NCBI GenBank assembly: GCA_050699055.1
Contig: JBOHCT010000188.1
Location: forward strand, 1-8,386
DNA: 8,386 bases
Reading direction: 5' to 3'
From: JBOHCT01 sp050699055
GTDB taxonomy: Bacteria > Actinomycetota > Actinomycetes > Streptosporangiales > JBOHCT01
The translations under genes and the position numbers were made by a program. Positions 5,995 through 8,386 of the stretch are shown in pieces (the stretch's first letter is position 1; each line of letters opens with the position of its first letter). The notes beneath the pieces are model-generated. The model worked only from the letters and a program-made list of their open reading frames with translations, did not search any database and was not told the origin of the DNA.

Positions 5995-6366
5995 GTGAGC
6001 CGGACGCCGCCAGAAACCGATCCGGACGCGGCGGTGGGCGCCGCGCTCGCTGCACTCGACGCCGGTGACCAGCCGGAGCGCGCCGACCTCCGCGCGGCCG
6101 TCCGGCACCTCGCTCGCACGCTCGCCGCCCGCGCCCCCGGAAAGTCGGTGGAGTTGCGGGTACCGCCGTACGTGGCCGTGCAGTGCGTCGCCGGCCCCCG
6201 GCACACCCGCGGCACCCCGCCGAACGTGGTCGAGACCGACCCGGCGACCTGGCTGCTGCTCGCCGCCGGCCGCCTGGACTGGAGGACCGCCGTGTACGAC
6301 GGGCGCGTACGCGCCACTGGCGGCCGCGCGGACCTGTCCGACCACCTTCCGCTCATCAGCCAGTAG
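5995..6366 (+). CDS. Bacterial SCP-like (sterol carrier family) protein
   Basis: The 123-residue product matches the small actinobacterial 'sterol carrier family' proteins usually seen just before purF. The N-terminal third is alpha-helical and Ala/Arg-rich (DAAVGAALAALDAGD, RAAVRHLARTLAARAPG). The conserved core is VELRVPPYVAVQCV (about 50-63), GPRHTRGTPPNVVETDPATW (65-84), then GRLDW and GRADLSDHLPL near the end, corresponding to the lipid-pocket fold of SCP-2. Its biochemical role is unknown to me; no signal peptide or membrane segment is seen. The GTG at 5995 is chosen because it precedes the conserved part and sits 6 nt after CACACT (5983-5988), a poor -10. The open frame back to 5902 crosses the hairpin and is unlikely to be translated. 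Its TAG stop lies 9 bp before purF and forms part of the purF -10 element. Confidence 0.83.
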   Translation: MSRTPPETDPDAAVGAALAALDAGDQPERADLRAAVRHLARTLAARAPGKSVELRVPPYVAVQCVAGPRHTRGTPPNVVETDPATWLLLAAGRLDWRTAVYDGRVRATGGRADLSDHLPLISQ

Positions 6367-6375
6367 ACTCCCCCC
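6364..6375 (+). promoter_or_regulatory. Leaderless promoter of purF (overlaps the stop codon of the upstream gene)
   Basis: TAGACT at 6364-6369 fits TANNNT and is followed by six C residues (6370-6375) and the purF GTG at 6376, the spacing for a leaderless transcript. Its first three bases are the stop codon of the SCP-like gene. No Shine-Dalgarno sequence precedes purF. The -35 region is not recognisable at 17-18 bp, so strength is uncertain. Confidence 0.5.
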
Positions 6376-7881
6376 GTGCCTTCGCGAGACGGGCGATTGA
6401 CGGGTGACATCGACCCGCACGACCGAGGCCCGCAGGACGCTTGCGGCGTCTTCGGCGTCTGGGCTCCGGGCGAGGAGATCGCGAAGCTCACCTACTTCGG
6501 GCTGTACGCGCTGCAGCACCGTGGCCAGGAGTCCGCGGGCATCGCGGTGGGCGACGGGCACCAGATCCTCGTGGTCAAGGACATGGGCTTGGTCCCGCAG
6601 GTCTTCGACGAGCCGACACTGGCCTCCATGGAGGGTCACGTCGCGGTCGGCCACTGTCGGTACTCGACTACCGGCGCATCGGTCTGGGCGAACGCGCAGC
6701 CCACGTTCCGGTCCACCGGCGTCGGCAGCGTCGCCCTGGCGCACAACGGCAACCTCACCAACACCGCGGAGCTAGCCGGCCGGGTGCGTGCCCGGCTCGC
6801 CGAAGAGCAACTGTTCGCCACGCCCGACGACTGCACCACCGACACCGGAATCGTCGCCGAGCTGCTCGCCGGCGCACCGGACACGCCGCTGGAGCTCGTT
6901 GCGGCGGAGTTGCTACCGCACCTGCGCGGTGCGTTCTCGCTGGTCTTCATGGACGAGAACACCCTCTACGCCGCTCGCGACGCGCAGGGCGTGCGGCCGC
7001 TGGTGCTCGGCCGCCTCGACGCCGGCTGGGTCGTGGCGAGCGAGACGTGCGCGCTGGACATCGTGGGGGCGGCGTTCGTACGGGAGGTCGAGCCCGGCGA
7101 GCTCATCGCCGCCGACGAGCACGGCCTGCGCTCGCGGCGGTTTGCCGAGCCGCGCCCCAAGGGTTGCGTCTTCGAGTACGTCTACCTCGCCAGGCCGGAT
7201 ACGACGATCGCCGGGCGCAGCGTGCACGCGAGCAGGGTCGAGATCGGTCGCCGGCTCGCCGACGAGGCGCCGGTGGACGCGGACCTGATCATCCCCACTC
7301 CCGAGTCGGGGACGCCCGCTGCGATCGGATTCGCCGAGCGCAGCGGCATCCCGTACGGCCAGGGTCTCACCAAGAACTCCTACGTTGGACGCACGTTCAT
7401 CCAGCCCAGCCAGACGATCAGACAGCTCGGCATCCGGCTGAAGCTAAACCCGCTGCGCGAGGTGATCTCCGGCAAGCGCCTCGTCGTCGTGGACGACTCG
7501 ATCGTCCGCGGCAACACCCAGCGGGCGATCGTCTCGATGCTGCGGGAGGCGGGCGCCCGCGAGGTGCACATACGCATCGCCAGCCCGCCGGTGCGCTGGC
7601 CCTGCTTCTACGGCATCGACTTCGCCTCCCGTGCCGAACTGGCGGCCGCGAACCTCACCGCCCCGGAGATCGGCACCTCGCTCGGTGCCGACTCGCTCGG
7701 GTACATCTCGCTCGACGGCCTGGTGCAGGCGACGACGATCCCGGAGGATCGGTTGTGCAAGGCATGCTTCGACGGTGAGTATCCGATCCCGCTGCCCGCG
7801 GAAGCGCTGCTCGAGCAGCGCCTGGTCGAGGACGGGGCGAGCGCCGTGGCGTCAGAGCAGGAGCAGGCGGGGCAACGATGA
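6376..7881 (+). CDS. purF: PurF, amidophosphoribosyltransferase
   Basis: PurF catalyses the first committed step of purine synthesis, PRPP plus glutamine to 5-phosphoribosylamine. The 501-residue protein starts with a 22-residue propeptide ending DA/CGVFGVW; removal exposes the catalytic N-terminal Cys23 of the Ntn glutaminase domain. Other glutaminase landmarks are LQHRGQESAG (46-55), GHCRYSTTG (92-100) and AHNGNLTN (122-129). The phosphoribosyltransferase half has the PRPP loop LVVVDDSIVRGNT (369-381). Four cysteines, Cys264, Cys410, Cys461 and Cys464, occupy the positions of the [4Fe-4S] ligands known from Bacillus-type PurF, so it is expected to be an oxygen-sensitive iron-sulfur enzyme made as a proenzyme. 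GTG 6376 is supported by the 6-nt gap to TAGACT and by the normal propeptide length. The end overlaps purM as ATGA. Feedback inhibition by purine nucleotides is usual for the family. Confidence 0.97.
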   Translation: MPSRDGRLTGDIDPHDRGPQDACGVFGVWAPGEEIAKLTYFGLYALQHRGQESAGIAVGDGHQILVVKDMGLVPQVFDEPTLASMEGHVAVGHCRYSTTGASVWANAQPTFRSTGVGSVALAHNGNLTNTAELAGRVRARLAEEQLFATPDDCTTDTGIVAELLAGAPDTPLELVAAELLPHLRGAFSLVFMDENTLYAARDAQGVRPLVLGRLDAGWVVASETCALDIVGAAFVREVEPGELIAADEHGLRSRRFAEPRPKGCVFEYVYLARPDTTIAGRSVHASRVEIGRRLADEAPVDADLIIPTPESGTPAAIGFAERSGIPYGQGLTKNSYVGRTFIQPSQTIRQLGIRLKLNPLREVISGKRLVVVDDSIVRGNTQRAIVSMLREAGAREVHIRIASPPVRWPCFYGIDFASRAELAAANLTAPEIGTSLGADSLGYISLDGLVQATTIPEDRLCKACFDGEYPIPLPAEALLEQRLVEDGASAVASEQEQAGQR

Positions 7882-8386
7882 CGGCGGACCAGGAACAGGA
7901 ACAGGAACAGGGGCGGGATCAGCCGGCTGCCGGGAGTACGTACGCCGCGGCGGGTGTGGATGTCGGGGCAGGTGACCGCGCCGTGGCGCTCATGGAGGAG
8001 AGGGTCCGCGCGGCGAACCGTCCGGAGGTCATCGGCGACTTCGGCGGGTTCGCCGGGCTGTTCCGGCTGGACATTACCGGCTACCGCTCCCCGGTGCTCG
8101 CGACGTCCACCGACGGGGTCGGCACCAAGCTGGTCGTCGCCCAGGCGATGGACCGGCACGAGACCGTCGGTCAGGACCTGGTCGGCATGGTCGCCGACGA
8201 CATCGTGGTGTGCGGCGCGGAGCCCCTCTACCTGACCGACTACATCGCCTGTGGCCAAGTGCTACCGGAGCGCATCTCGACGGTCGTCGGCGGCATCGCC
8301 GAGGGATGCCGGATCGCCGGGTGCGCGCTCATCGGCGGCGAGACCGCCGAGCACCCGGGAATCATGGCACCGCAGGAGTACGATCT
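7878..8386 (+). CDS. purM: PurM, phosphoribosylformylglycinamidine cyclo-ligase (AIR synthetase), partial
   Basis: PurM closes FGAM to AIR with ATP, the step after PurSQL. The 169 complete codons visible include TYAAAGVDVGAGDRAV (21-36), which is the normal family N-terminus, STDGVGTKL (77-85, nucleotide-binding region), VADDIVVCGAEPLYLTDY (105-122) and GGETAEHPG (153-161). The usual Met of GGETAEMPG is His here, as in other actinobacteria I recall. The reading frame begins at ATG 7878, overlapping the purF stop (ATGA) with GGGG 5-6 nt before it, implying coupled translation. About 20 residues precede the conserved start; they are hydrophilic and include a Gln-Glu repeat encoded by a hexanucleotide tandem repeat. 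The C-terminal half lies beyond the window. Confidence 0.96.
   Translation, partial: MTADQEQEQEQGRDQPAAGSTYAAAGVDVGAGDRAVALMEERVRAANRPEVIGDFGGFAGLFRLDITGYRSPVLATSTDGVGTKLVVAQAMDRHETVGQDLVGMVADDIVVCGAEPLYLTDYIACGQVLPERISTVVGGIAEGCRIAGCALIGGETAEHPGIMAPQEYD
7890..7911 (+). repeat. Coding hexanucleotide tandem repeat (CAGGAA x3 plus CAGG)
   Basis: Three exact copies of CAGGAA followed by a partial fourth lie in codons 5-12 of purM and encode Gln-Glu repeats ahead of the conserved domain. Because the unit is 6 bp, copy-number change would keep the frame. The purF C-terminus just before it also reads EQEQ, but that is not part of the exact repeat. Confidence 0.9.

Noticed and set aside
5797..6744. 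315-residue minus-strand open frame spanning the hairpin, SCP-like gene and start of purF
   Set aside because: It runs opposite two conserved genes and through the hairpin and DnaA box; its residues show no known family.
6441..7778. 445-residue open frame inside purF in another frame
   Set aside because: Arg/Ala-rich shadow of purF, caused by high GC; no start signal and no domain.
7892..7907. GGAAC units in the purM tandem repeat as TetR half-sites
   Set aside because: They are direct repeats at 6-bp spacing inside coding sequence, without the GTTCC partner needed for the palindrome.

Overview
The window is a high-GC chromosomal segment from an actinobacterium. The evidence is strong G/C third-position bias, GTG starts, start codons placed directly behind TANNNT -10 elements (leaderless mRNAs), an F420/luciferase-like oxidoreductase, and a bacterial SCP-like protein directly upstream of purF, an arrangement I recall from actinobacteria. 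I cannot name a genus from the sequence alone.

Layout. Positions 1-349 (-): 5' part of a class I SAM-dependent methyltransferase that runs off the left edge. Positions 372-3582 (+): purS, purQ and purL, tightly packed and probably one operon, encoding the three-subunit FGAM synthase (step 4 of de novo purine synthesis). Positions 3579-5152: a divergent pair, an LLM-class (F420-type) oxidoreductase (-) and a TetR regulator (+). They share a 107-bp region holding two near-identical 13-bp palindromes, one inside the spacer and one near the predicted transcription start of a good TTGCCA-17-TATAGT promoter. Positions 5189-5800 (-): a Uma2-family PD-(D/E)XK gene broken by an in-frame TAG at codon 26. 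Positions 5801-5994: non-coding, with a DnaA-box match and a 17-bp hairpin. Positions 5995-8386 (+): SCP-like gene, purF (step 1), and the 5' part of purM (step 5), which runs off the right edge.

How it works together. PurF makes phosphoribosylamine from PRPP and glutamine. PurSQL converts FGAR to FGAM, and PurM closes FGAM to AIR. The middle block (oxidoreductase, TetR, uma2 remnant) has no evident purine role and looks like an accessory insertion between two halves of a purine cluster. The TetR protein most likely represses the oxidoreductase and itself.

The most distinctive signal is regulatory. The methyltransferase and purS starts lie symmetrically around the palindrome AGCGTACGCT, which supplies a TACGCT -10 element to each strand, in both cases followed by exactly 6 nt and a GTG. 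The same spacing recurs at purF, where the -10 (TAGACT) includes the stop codon of the preceding gene. I found no CRISPR array, tRNA, rRNA, insertion sequence or convincing novel multi-gene defence system.
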